A stretch of 10,627 nucleotides of DNA from positions 1 through 10,627 of the forward strand of contig JAUYMQ010000585.1 in the NCBI GenBank assembly GCA_030698575.1. Direction: 5' to 3'. Position 1 is the stretch's first letter. Every line of letters begins with the position of its first letter. Origin of the DNA: Deltaproteobacteria bacterium (GTDB lineage Bacteria; JAUYMQ01). Made by a program: the position numbers and the translations under genes. Shown here in pieces: positions 1-6,399 of this stretch. The notes under the pieces are model-generated. The model was given only the letters and a program-made list of their open reading frames with translations. It did no database searches and was not told where the DNA came from.

Positions 1-815
1 ACCGAGTCGGCGACGCGGCGGATGAGCGTGTCGTCGCCCTTCATGGCGGCCATGGCATCCTTGAGGATCGGATCGTCCGGCGTGATGCTCGTGGCGAGAT
101 GGCCGAAGCCGAATTCGTCGAGCACCTTCACCTCGGCGAAACCCGCCGCCGTGATCGCGTCGATATATTCCTCGCGGAGCGCCGCCCCCGCCACGCAGGC
201 CGCGTAGAGCCCCATGTGCGCGACGAGCACCTCGGGGAGCCGCTCCGTCAGCACGATGTCCGAGACCAGAAGCCGCCCGCCGGGCTTCAGCACGCGATAC
301 GCCTCGGCGAACACTTTGGGCTTCTCGGGCGAGAGGTTGATGACGCAGTTGGAGATGATCGCGTCGACCGAATTGTCATCCAGCGGGAGCTCCTCGATCC
401 GCCCCTTCCGGAACTCAACGTTCTTGAAGCCCCCCTTCTCGGCGTTCTTCCGCGCGAGGGCGAGCATGTCGTCGGTCATGTCCACGCCGATCACACGCCC
501 GCTTTCTCCCACTTCAGGCGCGGCGAGGAACGCGTCGAAGCCCGCGCCTGAGCCGAGATCCAGCACCGTCTCGCCCGGCTGAAGCTTCGCGTACGCCAGC
601 GGATTGCCGCAGCCGAGCCCCAGGTTCGCGCCCTCCGGCGCCGCGCCGAGCTGTTCGTCGCTGTAGCCGGCGGCCCGCGCCATCATCTCGGGCGAGCTGG
701 TCACGCAGCAGCCTTCCTGGCGCTCGCGCGCAAGCGCGCCGTAGTGGCTCTCGACCTCCTTGCGAATGGCCTCGGGGTCGATGGGTCCTTTGGTTTCGCG
801 ATTGGTACCTGGCAT
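1..815 (-). CDS. arsM: Arsenite S-adenosylmethionine methyltransferase (3' end cut by window edge)
   Basis: Predicted cytosolic enzyme that methylates As(III) stepwise using S-adenosylmethionine, a detoxification step leading to methylated and volatile arsenicals. The reverse strand reads 271 codons from ATG at 815 without a stop, so only the last few residues should be missing (the family is about 260-290 aa). Visible features: Cys pair at 36-37; the ArsM-typical LGLGCGNP (65-72, C69); the Rossmann SAM-binding loop [11 protein letters not shown] (84-94); acidic D112 after the second strand; the family-typical NCVINLSP (156-163, C157); and C207 in YAACVAG. C69, C157 and C207 match the conserved thiols used to bind As(III). 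AGGAG at 822-826, 6 nt upstream, supports this start. It lies 51 nt downstream of the marR-type gene on the same strand, probably in one transcript. The generic fold could suggest another class I methyltransferase, but the Cys pattern makes ArsM by far the best call. Confidence 0.93.
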   Translation of the reverse strand, partial: MPGTNRETKGPIDPEAIRKEVESHYGALARERQEGCCVTSSPEMMARAAGYSDEQLGAAPEGANLGLGCGNPLAYAKLQPGETVLDLGSGAGFDAFLAAPEVGESGRVIGVDMTDDMLALARKNAEKGGFKNVEFRKGRIEELPLDDNSVDAIISNCVINLSPEKPKVFAEAYRVLKPGGRLLVSDIVLTERLPEVLVAHMGLYAACVAGAALREEYIDAITAAGFAEVKVLDEFGFGHLATSITPDDPILKDAMAAMKGDDTLIRRVADS

Positions 816-866
816 TTTCTTCTCCTTTTCTTCCGCCCTTTGAAGGTGATTCCCGTCCGCGTTCCC

Positions 867-1322
867 TTACCCGCAGCAGACGCTCGCGGGAAGGTTGTTG
901 ATGATTCCGGCGAGCCGCTCCACCGTGGCCACGGCCTGTCCGCGCTCCGATGCCGGCAGCGCCTCGAGAATGAGCGCGCAGAACCCCGCACCCGCGGCGC
1001 CGATCTTCTCCGCCAGACGTTCCCCCTCGGCCGTGAGCGCCACACGCACGCCCCGCGCGTCGCTGGCGTCACGCTGACGATCGACGAGCCCCTGGCGCTC
1101 GGCCGCGTCGACCAGCCGCGTGGCCGTCGAGATCTTTACGCCGAGGAAGGCCGCCATCGCCCCGAGGCGCTGCGGGCCTTCTTCATGCAGCGTCTCGAGG
1201 AGCGTGCACTGGGCCAGCGTGACCCCCTCGCAGCACTTGGCCGACCGCTCCAGCAGGCGGAAACCGCGCACCAAGTGCAGGAAGGCGCGGGAGAGGGCTT
1301 CGGGATTGACGTTCCGGGGCAT
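867..1322 (-). CDS. MarR-family transcriptional regulator, Cys-rich, probably regulates arsM
   Basis: A 151-aa winged-helix DNA-binding protein of normal MarR length. The helix-turn-helix lies at about 50-75 (RLGAMAAFLGVKISTATRLV region). The wing has the MarR signature D85-A-S-D-A-R90 followed by VRVALT (92-97), with helical dimerisation segments at both ends. I chose ATG 1322 because GGAGG (1331-1335) lies exactly 8 nt upstream. The in-frame ATG at 1337 would put that Shine-Dalgarno inside the gene, and a start at 1451 would run through the promoter. Six cysteines stand out: C30, C31, C39, C115, and C149-C150 next to the C-terminus. Such pairs could bind trivalent arsenic or form a redox switch; this is inference. 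ArsM genes are more usually controlled by ArsR/SmtB proteins. It is first in the operon with arsM, and the 13-bp palindrome upstream is a likely autoregulatory site. Confidence 0.88.
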   Translation of the reverse strand: MPRNVNPEALSRAFLHLVRGFRLLERSAKCCEGVTLAQCTLLETLHEEGPQRLGAMAAFLGVKISTATRLVDAAERQGLVDRQRDASDARGVRVALTAEGERLAEKIGAAGAGFCALILEALPASERGQAVATVERLAGIINNLPASVCCG

Positions 1323-1344
1323 CGAAAGGGCCTCCATTAAGAAC

Positions 1345-1357
1345 TTGTATAATACAA
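1345..1357. promoter_or_regulatory. Perfect palindrome TTGTAT-A-ATACAA, candidate MarR operator
   Basis: A 13-bp perfect inverted repeat (6-bp arms, one central base) lies in a short AT-rich island inside very GC-rich DNA, 10 nt upstream of the marR Shine-Dalgarno. Size and symmetry suit a MarR dimer half-site pair. Read on the minus strand it contains TATTAT and on the plus strand TATAAT, so a bound repressor would cover a -10 element. The assignment to this MarR rests on position, not on a known consensus. Confidence 0.6.
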
Positions 1358-1384
1358 CTAATCTATTCGACCCCCGCCTGTCAA
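1348..1384 (-). promoter_or_regulatory. Possible marR-arsM promoter
   Basis: On the minus strand a perfect TTGACA (1379-1384) is followed by an AT-rich stretch. At 17-18 bp spacing the -10 would be TTAGTT or TAGTTG, both poor. The good TATTAT (1348-1353) lies 24 bp away, too far for that -35. The promoter is therefore in this segment, but the exact -10 is unresolved. Either choice is overlapped or abutted by the palindrome. Confidence 0.4.
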
Positions 1385-1435
1385 TAGGCTTCTTTCTCCA
1401 GCCCGCCGGGCGTCGCCCGGGCGTGCCGACGGCCT

Positions 1436-1464
1436 TTGACGCCCCAATCAACGTGGTCTAGGAT
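1436..1464 (+). promoter_or_regulatory. Sigma70-like promoter for the atuA-like operon
   Basis: TTGACG (1436-1441), a 17-bp spacer, then TAGGAT (1459-1464) gives near-consensus spacing and 5/6 and 4/6 matches. It lies about 30 nt upstream of the ATG at 1494. The predicted start near 1471 leaves a short leader with GAGGAGG at 1482-1488. Upstream, 1401-1423 holds two small GC palindromes (centres near 1406 and 1418/1419) with no obvious role. This promoter is separate from the marR palindrome, about 80 bp away. Confidence 0.5.
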
Positions 1465-1493
1465 GACCGAAAAACAGTGCTGAGGAGGCCGTC

Positions 1494-2870
1494 ATGGGGA
1501 CTCGAAAGACCGTTCGCATCGGCGCGGGGCAGGGTTTCTACGGAGACACCTTCTTCCCGGCGCTCGAGATCGCCCAGAAGGGCGACGTCCAGTACATCTC
1601 CTTCGACGCGCTCGCCGAGCTGACGCTTGCCATCCTCCAGAAGGACCGCCAGAAAGACTCCTCGCTCGGCTACACCCGCGACCTCCCCATCTTCATGCGT
1701 TACCTGCTTCCCGTGTGCCGCGAGAAGGGCATCAAGCTCGTCACGAACTCGGGCGGCATCAACCCGGAGGGCGCCATGGAGAAGGTGCTCTCGGTCGCCA
1801 AGCAGATGGGGATGACCGGCCTCAAGGTCGGCATGGTGAACGGCGACGACATCCACCCGCGCCTCGATGAGCTTCGCACCAGGGGCGTGACCTTCGAGAA
1901 CGTCGACACCGGCGAGCCCATCGACAAGATCAAGGATCGCGTGCTCTTCGCCTGTGCCTACATCGGCGCCCAGCCGATCGTCGACGCGCTCCGGCAGGGC
2001 GCCGATGTGGTGGTCACCGGCCGCGTGAACGACGCGGCGGTCTTCCTCGCGCCGATGATTTACGAGTTCGGCTGGAAGATGGACGACTACGACCGCCTGG
2101 CCGCCGGCACGCTGTTGGGCCACTTGCTAGAGTGCAGCGCGCAGGCAACCGGCGGAAACTGGAGCGGCGACTGGTGGAACATCCCGATGATGGAGCGCAT
2201 GGGCTACCCGATCGCCGAGGTGAGCGAGGACGGCAGCGCCATCATCACCAAGGCGCCCGAGACGGGCGGGCGCGTGAGCTTCGACACGGTGAAGGAGCAG
2301 CTCCTCTATGAGGTGCACGACCCGCGGCGCTACCTCTCGCCCGACGTCATCGCCGACTTCACGACGGCCACATTCAAGGATGTGGGCAAGGACCGCGTGA
2401 GCGTGACCGGCGTGCGGGGCACGGCGCCTCCAAAAACCCTCAAGTCGATCATCGGCTACCAGAACGGCTGGATGGGGCAGGGGATCATGGGCTACACCTG
2501 GCCCGACGCGCTTCTCAAGGCCCGCAAGGCGGATCAGATCATCCGCAAGCAGCTCGCGATGGTCGGCGTTCAGGCCGAGGAGATTTACACCGAGTACGTC
2601 GGCTGGAACTCGATCCACGGGCCGACGGTGCCCGATCCCGGCCCCGACGCTCCGGAGCTGTTCATGCGCATTGCCATCCGCACCGCCACGCGCGAGGAGG
2701 CCGAGCGGCTCTGGCGCTTCATCCCCTATCTCGGCCTGAACGGCCCGCCCTTCATCGGCGGGACGGGCGGTTCGGCGCGGGCGCGCGAGTTGATGGGCAC
2801 CTGGCCCACGGCGGTGCCGCGCGAAGAGGTGCTGCCGCACGTGCGCGTGCAGGTGAAGGAGGTCATCTGA
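1494..2870 (+). CDS. AtuA-like protein, DUF1446 domain (acyclic terpene utilization family)
   Basis: A 458-aa protein of the AtuA/DUF1446 family, predicted cytosolic (no signal peptide). The family is named for AtuA of the Pseudomonas citronellol/geranyl-CoA cluster; its reaction is not established, and homologues often sit near acyl-CoA metabolism genes. Recognisable blocks: the N-terminal glycine loop GAGQGFYGD (10-18), TNSGGINP (84-91), GRVND (176-180) and GGNWSGDWW (220-228), followed by the usual long C-terminal half. Many family members carry one more small domain at the C-terminus in the same chain; here it is a separate gene whose ATG overlaps this stop by one base (TGATG at 2868-2872). 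GAGGAGG at 1482-1488, 5 nt before the ATG, supports the start. No terpene or leucine catabolism genes are visible nearby, so substrate and pathway are unknown. Confidence 0.88.
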   Translation: MGTRKTVRIGAGQGFYGDTFFPALEIAQKGDVQYISFDALAELTLAILQKDRQKDSSLGYTRDLPIFMRYLLPVCREKGIKLVTNSGGINPEGAMEKVLSVAKQMGMTGLKVGMVNGDDIHPRLDELRTRGVTFENVDTGEPIDKIKDRVLFACAYIGAQPIVDALRQGADVVVTGRVNDAAVFLAPMIYEFGWKMDDYDRLAAGTLLGHLLECSAQATGGNWSGDWWNIPMMERMGYPIAEVSEDGSAIITKAPETGGRVSFDTVKEQLLYEVHDPRRYLSPDVIADFTTATFKDVGKDRVSVTGVRGTAPPKTLKSIIGYQNGWMGQGIMGYTWPDALLKARKADQIIRKQLAMVGVQAEEIYTEYVGWNSIHGPTVPDPGPDAPELFMRIAIRTATREEAERLWRFIPYLGLNGPPFIGGTGGSARARELMGTWPTAVPREEVLPHVRVQVKEVI

Positions 2871-3526
2871 TGGCCTGGTGGAATCCGCTGTCGCGATCAG
2901 ACGATAAGGCCGGGGGCAAGCCCGCCGCCAGGAAGAAGGCCGCGCCGAAGCGCAAGCCGAAGGCCGCCGCGAAGGCTGCCGTCGCGAAGAAGGCCGCCCC
3001 CGCACGCAGCATGAAGGCAGCGTCCCCCCCCAAGAGGGCGACGGCGGCGAAGAAGGCGCCTGCGACCGGGAAGAAGCATGCCGCCGCGAAGAATGAGGCC
3101 ACGCCGCGCGCGACAGAGACGACGGCGGCGAAAAAGGTGGCCGGCAAGGCGAGCGAGCGGGTGCAGCTCCGGTGGATCGCCCAGGCGCGCAGCGGCGACA
3201 AGGGCGACATCGCCAACATCGCGCTTTTCGCTCCCACCGAGGAGATGTACGCCCACTTCTGCCGGGAAGTCACGGTGGCGCGCGTGAAGAAGCACTTCGG
3301 GGAGTTCGTGAAGGGGAAGATCGAACGCTACGAGGTGCCCAACGTCCGCGCCCTGAATTTCGTGGCCCGCGCGGCGCTCGGCGGCGGCGCCGCCAGCGCG
3401 CTGCGCAGCGATCCGCTGGGCAAGTCCTACGGCTCGAACCTGCTCCGCATGGAGATCGATGTCCCCGCCGATCTGCTCGCCCGCACGCCGAAGTGGCAGC
3501 CGCCCAATACGCTGCCGGATGTCTGA
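2870..3526 (+). CDS. AtuA C-terminal-like domain protein with Lys/Ala-rich N-terminal tail
   Basis: A 218-aa protein in two parts. Residues 1-12 are a short WW-containing leader; 13-97 are a low-complexity Lys/Ala/Pro tail, strongly basic and probably disordered; from about 98 onward comes a compact domain matching the small C-terminal domain of AtuA/DUF1446 proteins. That domain opens with VQLRWIAQARSGDKGD (98-113), where ARSGDKGD is the family's most typical motif, and ends near IDVPADLL. Translation is coupled to the DUF1446 gene by a one-base stop/start overlap, so the two products most likely form one enzyme. The tail resembles histone H1 C-terminal tails and could bind nucleic acid or polyanions, or simply be a linker; function is unknown. 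The gene ends 3 bp from the convergent sulfatase-like gene. Confidence 0.83.
   Translation: MAWWNPLSRSDDKAGGKPAARKKAAPKRKPKAAAKAAVAKKAAPARSMKAASPPKRATAAKKAPATGKKHAAAKNEATPRATETTAAKKVAGKASERVQLRWIAQARSGDKGDIANIALFAPTEEMYAHFCREVTVARVKKHFGEFVKGKIERYEVPNVRALNFVARAALGGGAASALRSDPLGKSYGSNLLRMEIDVPADLLARTPKWQPPNTLPDV
2906..3160 (+). repeat. Lys/Ala-rich low-complexity coding segment
   Basis: Codes for residues 13-97 of the AtuA C-terminal-like protein. It is built from irregular AAKKA, KKAAP and PKRK units written with gcc/gcg and aag codons. Periodic coding DNA of this type expands or contracts easily, so tail length probably differs between relatives. Confidence 0.75.
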
Positions 3527-3529
3527 GCC

Positions 3530-4828
3530 CTACCTGACGTAGCCCAGCGCCTTCAAGCGCTCCCGCTCCATCTCCGTGAAGCCGCCCTCACCCGCGACGG
3601 GTGTGGCGAGCGACATCGCCAGCTCAGCCGTGCGCTGCTCGTGCGCGGCGAGCACTTCGGGATGTTCGTCGGCCACGTTCCTCGTCCCGCCCGGATCGCT
3701 CTCGAGGTTGATCAGGATCTTTTCGTTCGTGAGGCGGCTCTGGAAACTCTTCCAGGACCCCTCGCTGTAAGTCCTGTATTCTGACTCGCTCACGTACAGC
3801 TCGCCGGGACGCAGATCGGTCTTCCCCTCGTCGGGTATGCCGGCAATCTCCTTCAGCATGCGAAACACGTCGTCGCCCCGGACGAGCCGCTCGGTATCGT
3901 CGAAGCGCGCCGGCCAGACGACGAGCGGCACCTGCAGGAGCTGCTCGAAGGAGGGATTGCCGTAGTGGCTCGGAGTGCCGGGTACCACCTGCCGCTCACC
4001 GAGCCGCTCGCCGTGATCGGCGGTCATCACGACCACGGCGTTCTTCAGGAGCCCCTGTTCCCCGAGGTTCGCGAGCATCTGTCCGAGGTAGAAGTCGGCG
4101 TCGGCGACCCCCTTCTCGTAGGGGACCTCGTTGCCCAGGTAATCGTGCGCGTCCATGTAGTGCACGTAGAGGAACAAACGCTCCTTCGGCCGCCGCCCGA
4201 GTGCGTCCGTCACGGCCGCGTTGATCGCGGCGCCGTTCCTCTCCGGGGCCTGCCCGGGCAGCGTGTACTTCCCGAACTCGGCCGGCTTGCCGGGACCCAC
4301 CCACTTCCCCTCGATCTCCACCCAGTCGTCGAAGCCGTGGTCGTAGCCGCGCGGGCGGTAGAGCAGCGCGTTCGAGGTAACGCCGATCGTCCAGTAGCCC
4401 GCCTCGCGCATGAGCGCCGGAAGCGTGGAGATCGAAGCGGGGAAGCAGGGCTCATCCTCGCCCTTCGCGGCGAAGCGGTACATCCCGCAGGCCGTCCTGC
4501 CGTTCCACTCGATCGCGGCGCCGTCCTTGCCGCTCTCGAGGCTCGGCGTGCGGCCCGTGAACAGCGAGGCCATCGATACGGTCGTTTGATGGAAGGAGGA
4601 ATAGGCGTTGCTGAACTTTTGCCCCTTTGCGGCGAGGGAATCGATCTCGCGGGTCAGGGTCTTTGCGCCGTAGCATGAGACGTGATCGCGCCGGAGCGTG
4701 TCGACCACGATGAGGACGATGCGTTCGGGGGGCGCATCGGTTCCGGAGGAGCAGCCCGGCTGGGCGAGCAGGAGCGCCAGGGCGAGCAGGCGCGCGAGAC
4801 AGCGCCAGGCGGCAGGCATTGTCGGCAT
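3530..4828 (-). CDS. Sulfatase-like (alkaline phosphatase superfamily) lipoprotein, copy 1
   Basis: A 432-aa exported hydrolase of the sulfatase superfamily. The N-terminal hydrophobic segment (8-25) ends at C26 (AQPGC), a weak lipobox because position -3 is Gln. Metal-site motifs: DTLRRDHVSCYG (43-54), YVHYMDAHD (221-229, H228), TADHGE (269-274, D271/H272), and H288 before GNPSFEQLLQVPLVV. The nucleophile segment reads T82-T-V-S-M, ending SLFTGR: the position of the formylglycine Cys or Ser of true sulfatases is Thr, the Pro is Val and the Arg is Met. Phosphodiester or phosphoryl-transfer chemistry is therefore at least as likely as sulfate ester hydrolysis. C115 and C128 are shared with the neighbouring copy and may form a disulfide. 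The C-terminus RLKALGYVR is common in this subfamily. It lies 29 nt downstream of copy 2, likely co-transcribed. ATG 4828 was chosen over 4819 on a GGAAAG just upstream; this is uncertain. Confidence 0.85.
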   Translation of the reverse strand: MPTMPAAWRCLARLLALALLLAQPGCSSGTDAPPERIVLIVVDTLRRDHVSCYGAKTLTREIDSLAAKGQKFSNAYSSFHQTTVSMASLFTGRTPSLESGKDGAAIEWNGRTACGMYRFAAKGEDEPCFPASISTLPALMREAGYWTIGVTSNALLYRPRGYDHGFDDWVEIEGKWVGPGKPAEFGKYTLPGQAPERNGAAINAAVTDALGRRPKERLFLYVHYMDAHDYLGNEVPYEKGVADADFYLGQMLANLGEQGLLKNAVVVMTADHGERLGERQVVPGTPSHYGNPSFEQLLQVPLVVWPARFDDTERLVRGDDVFRMLKEIAGIPDEGKTDLRPGELYVSESEYRTYSEGSWKSFQSRLTNEKILINLESDPGGTRNVADEHPEVLAAHEQRTAELAMSLATPVAGEGGFTEMERERLKALGYVR

Positions 4829-4857
4829 TCTTTCCAGCCCCGTGAAACTTCCGTGCG

Positions 4858-6162
4858 CTACTGGAGGTAGCCGAGCGCCTTCAGGCGCTCCCGGTCCTGC
4901 GGCGACATGCCGACCTTCGACACATTCTTCGCCGCGAAGGAGGCGGCAAGCTCATCCGTCCGCTTGCGGTGGGCCTCCAGGACGTCCGGGTGCCGGTCCG
5001 CGAGGTCGGTTATTTCGCCCGGATCCGATTCGAGATCAACGAGGATCGCCTTGGGCTGCTGCCGGCTCTGGAAGCTCTTCCATCGCCCTTTCCGATAGGT
5101 CCGGAAGGTCCACTCGCTCACGTAAAGCTCCCCCGGCGCGAGGTCGCTTTTTCTGGGAGGCGGCGCGCCGGCCATCTCGATCAGCATGCGGAATACGTCA
5201 TCGGTTCGAAGGATTTTCGATTCGTCGGCGAAGCGGGCCGGCGAGACGATCAGCGGAACCTGGAGAAGTTCCTCGAAGGAGGGATTTCCCCCGTGGTTTG
5301 GCATGCCCGGGACAACGTGCGTTTCGCCCAGCTTCTCGCCGTGGTCCGCCGTCACGATCACCACCGAGCCCTCCAGCAGCCCCAGCTCCTCCAGCCGCTT
5401 CATGAGATCGCCAACCGCGGCGTCCGCTTTCGCGACGCCCTCCGCGTAGGGAATCCCAGCGAGCATGTAATCGTGCGTGTCCATGAAGTGCACATAGAGG
5501 AAGAAACGATCGCCCGGCCGGCTCCCCAGGACGTCCGACACTTCCTCATTGACGCGTTCGCCTGTTCGCAGCGTCCAGTCCGGCGCGTCCTCGGCCAGCT
5601 CTCCTTTACCTGAGCCCCAGTGCCCGCCGACCTCGCGCCACGCATCGAAGCCGCGCGCATACCCGGCGGGCTTGAAGAGAAGGAGGTTCGAGGTGACCCC
5701 CGCCGTCCAGTAGCCGGCGTCCCGCATCGTGCCGGCCAGCGTCGGGAGCGAACGGGGGAGACAGCGTTCACCGGGATCGGGCTTGAAGAAGCGGGCGAGC
5801 CCGCACCAGGTGTCCCGATTCCAGAGGATGGCCTTCATCCCGTCGGTGCTATCGAGGCTGGGCGTGTGGCCGGTGAAGAGGGCGGACATGGAAGGCGTGG
5901 TCCAGTGGAAGGCCGAGTAAGCGTTGCTGAAGATCTGCCCGCGGCCGGCCAGGGCGTCGAGGTTCGGCGTCGGCGCCTTCCCGCCGTAGCAGGAGAGGTG
6001 GTCGCGGCGCAGGGTGTCGATCAGGATCAGGATGATCCGTTCGGGCGGTGCCGCGCTTTCGGACGAGCAGGCGGGGAGGATCAGCATGAGCGCGGCGACG
6101 AACGCCGCGACGAATCCCGCCGTGCCCCCCCACAACGCCAAGCCTCTCCGATGGTTTTGCAT
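4858..6162 (-). CDS. Sulfatase-like (alkaline phosphatase superfamily) lipoprotein, copy 2
   Basis: A 434-aa paralogue of the downstream gene, alignable end to end. The signal segment (8-31) ends in a proper lipobox LPAC (C32), so it should be lipid-anchored and act outside the cytoplasm. Motifs: DTLRRDHLSCYG (49-60), YVHFMDTHD, TADHGE (271-276, D273/H274), and H290 before GNPSFEELLQVPLIV. The nucleophile region is H-W-T88-T-P-S-M, ending ALFTGH: Thr occupies the sulfatase Cys/Ser position, as in W-T-x-P-S members of the superfamily, so formylglycine activation is not possible there. C120 and C134 match C115 and C128 of copy 1. The C-terminal DLESDPGEITDLADRHPDV and RLKALGYLQ are typical of sulfatase-annotated proteins. 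ATG 6162 is preceded by GGAGG about 10 nt upstream. It is the first gene of the two-gene unit, divergent from the alpha/beta-hydrolase. The substrate cannot be read from the sequence. Confidence 0.87.
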   Translation of the reverse strand: MQNHRRGLALWGGTAGFVAAFVAALMLILPACSSESAAPPERIILILIDTLRRDHLSCYGGKAPTPNLDALAGRGQIFSNAYSAFHWTTPSMSALFTGHTPSLDSTDGMKAILWNRDTWCGLARFFKPDPGERCLPRSLPTLAGTMRDAGYWTAGVTSNLLLFKPAGYARGFDAWREVGGHWGSGKGELAEDAPDWTLRTGERVNEEVSDVLGSRPGDRFFLYVHFMDTHDYMLAGIPYAEGVAKADAAVGDLMKRLEELGLLEGSVVIVTADHGEKLGETHVVPGMPNHGGNPSFEELLQVPLIVSPARFADESKILRTDDVFRMLIEMAGAPPPRKSDLAPGELYVSEWTFRTYRKGRWKSFQSRQQPKAILVDLESDPGEITDLADRHPDVLEAHRKRTDELAASFAAKNVSKVGMSPQDRERLKALGYLQ

Positions 6163-6289
6163 CCTGTCTATCCCTCCGCCGGACCGTTCAGGCGCGCCTT
6201 GTGCGGGCGCTGCCCGAGATCAGCCGCCGCCGCCGCGCATGGGCGAACCAAGCTACACGAGGTTCTCCGTGAAAGTCCAGACGCGCCGA

Positions 6290-6319
6290 TTGACGGCCGC
6301 GCGATGCACGGGCTAACTT
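6290..6319 (+). promoter_or_regulatory. Weak candidate promoter for the alpha/beta-hydrolase gene
   Basis: TTGACG (6290-6295) and TAACTT (6314-6319) are 18 bp apart within the 237-bp divergent gap 6163-6399. The -35 is good and the -10 poor. I found no clear promoter for the sulfatase-like pair on the other strand, and no further gene in this gap. Confidence 0.3.
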
Positions 6320-6346
6320 TCCATTCGCGCGTTTCAGTCTTCGGGC

Positions 6347-6372
6347 CCCGGCCTCCGCTGGAGGGCGCCGGG
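6347..6372 (+). other. GC-rich hairpin in the leader of the alpha/beta-hydrolase gene
   Basis: CCCGGC (6347-6352) pairs with GCCGGG (6367-6372), and an inner CCTCC/GGAGG pairing (6352-6356 with 6360-6364) can form as an alternative or extension. It lies 27 nt before the ATG at 6400, with no U tract after it, so it is not a standard terminator. In DNA this GC-rich it may be chance. Confidence 0.3.
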
Positions 6373-6399
6373 ACCCCGCTTCGACGATTGTGAGATCCC

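Noticed and set aside
1323-1451. Longer start for the MarR gene (1451 or 1337)
   Set aside because: Would translate through the palindrome and promoter region (1451) or put the GGAGG at 1331-1335 inside the gene (1337).
2127-3005. Long open frame on the minus strand opposite the AtuA-like genes (292 codons)
   Set aside because: Lies antisense to clear family members; Arg/His/Pro-rich composition typical of shadow frames in GC-rich DNA, no recognisable motif.
3524-3532. Terminator between the AtuA-like operon and the sulfatase-like pair
   Set aside because: Only 3 bp separate the convergent stop codons, and I saw no hairpin with a T tract at the junction.
3965-4678. Plus-strand open frame opposite sulfatase-like copy 1 (237 codons)
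   Set aside because: Antisense to a well-supported gene, no motif.
3530-6162. Naming the two lipoproteins as arylsulfatases
   Set aside because: Neither has Cys or Ser at the formylglycine position, nor the Arg of the C/S-x-P-x-R signature.
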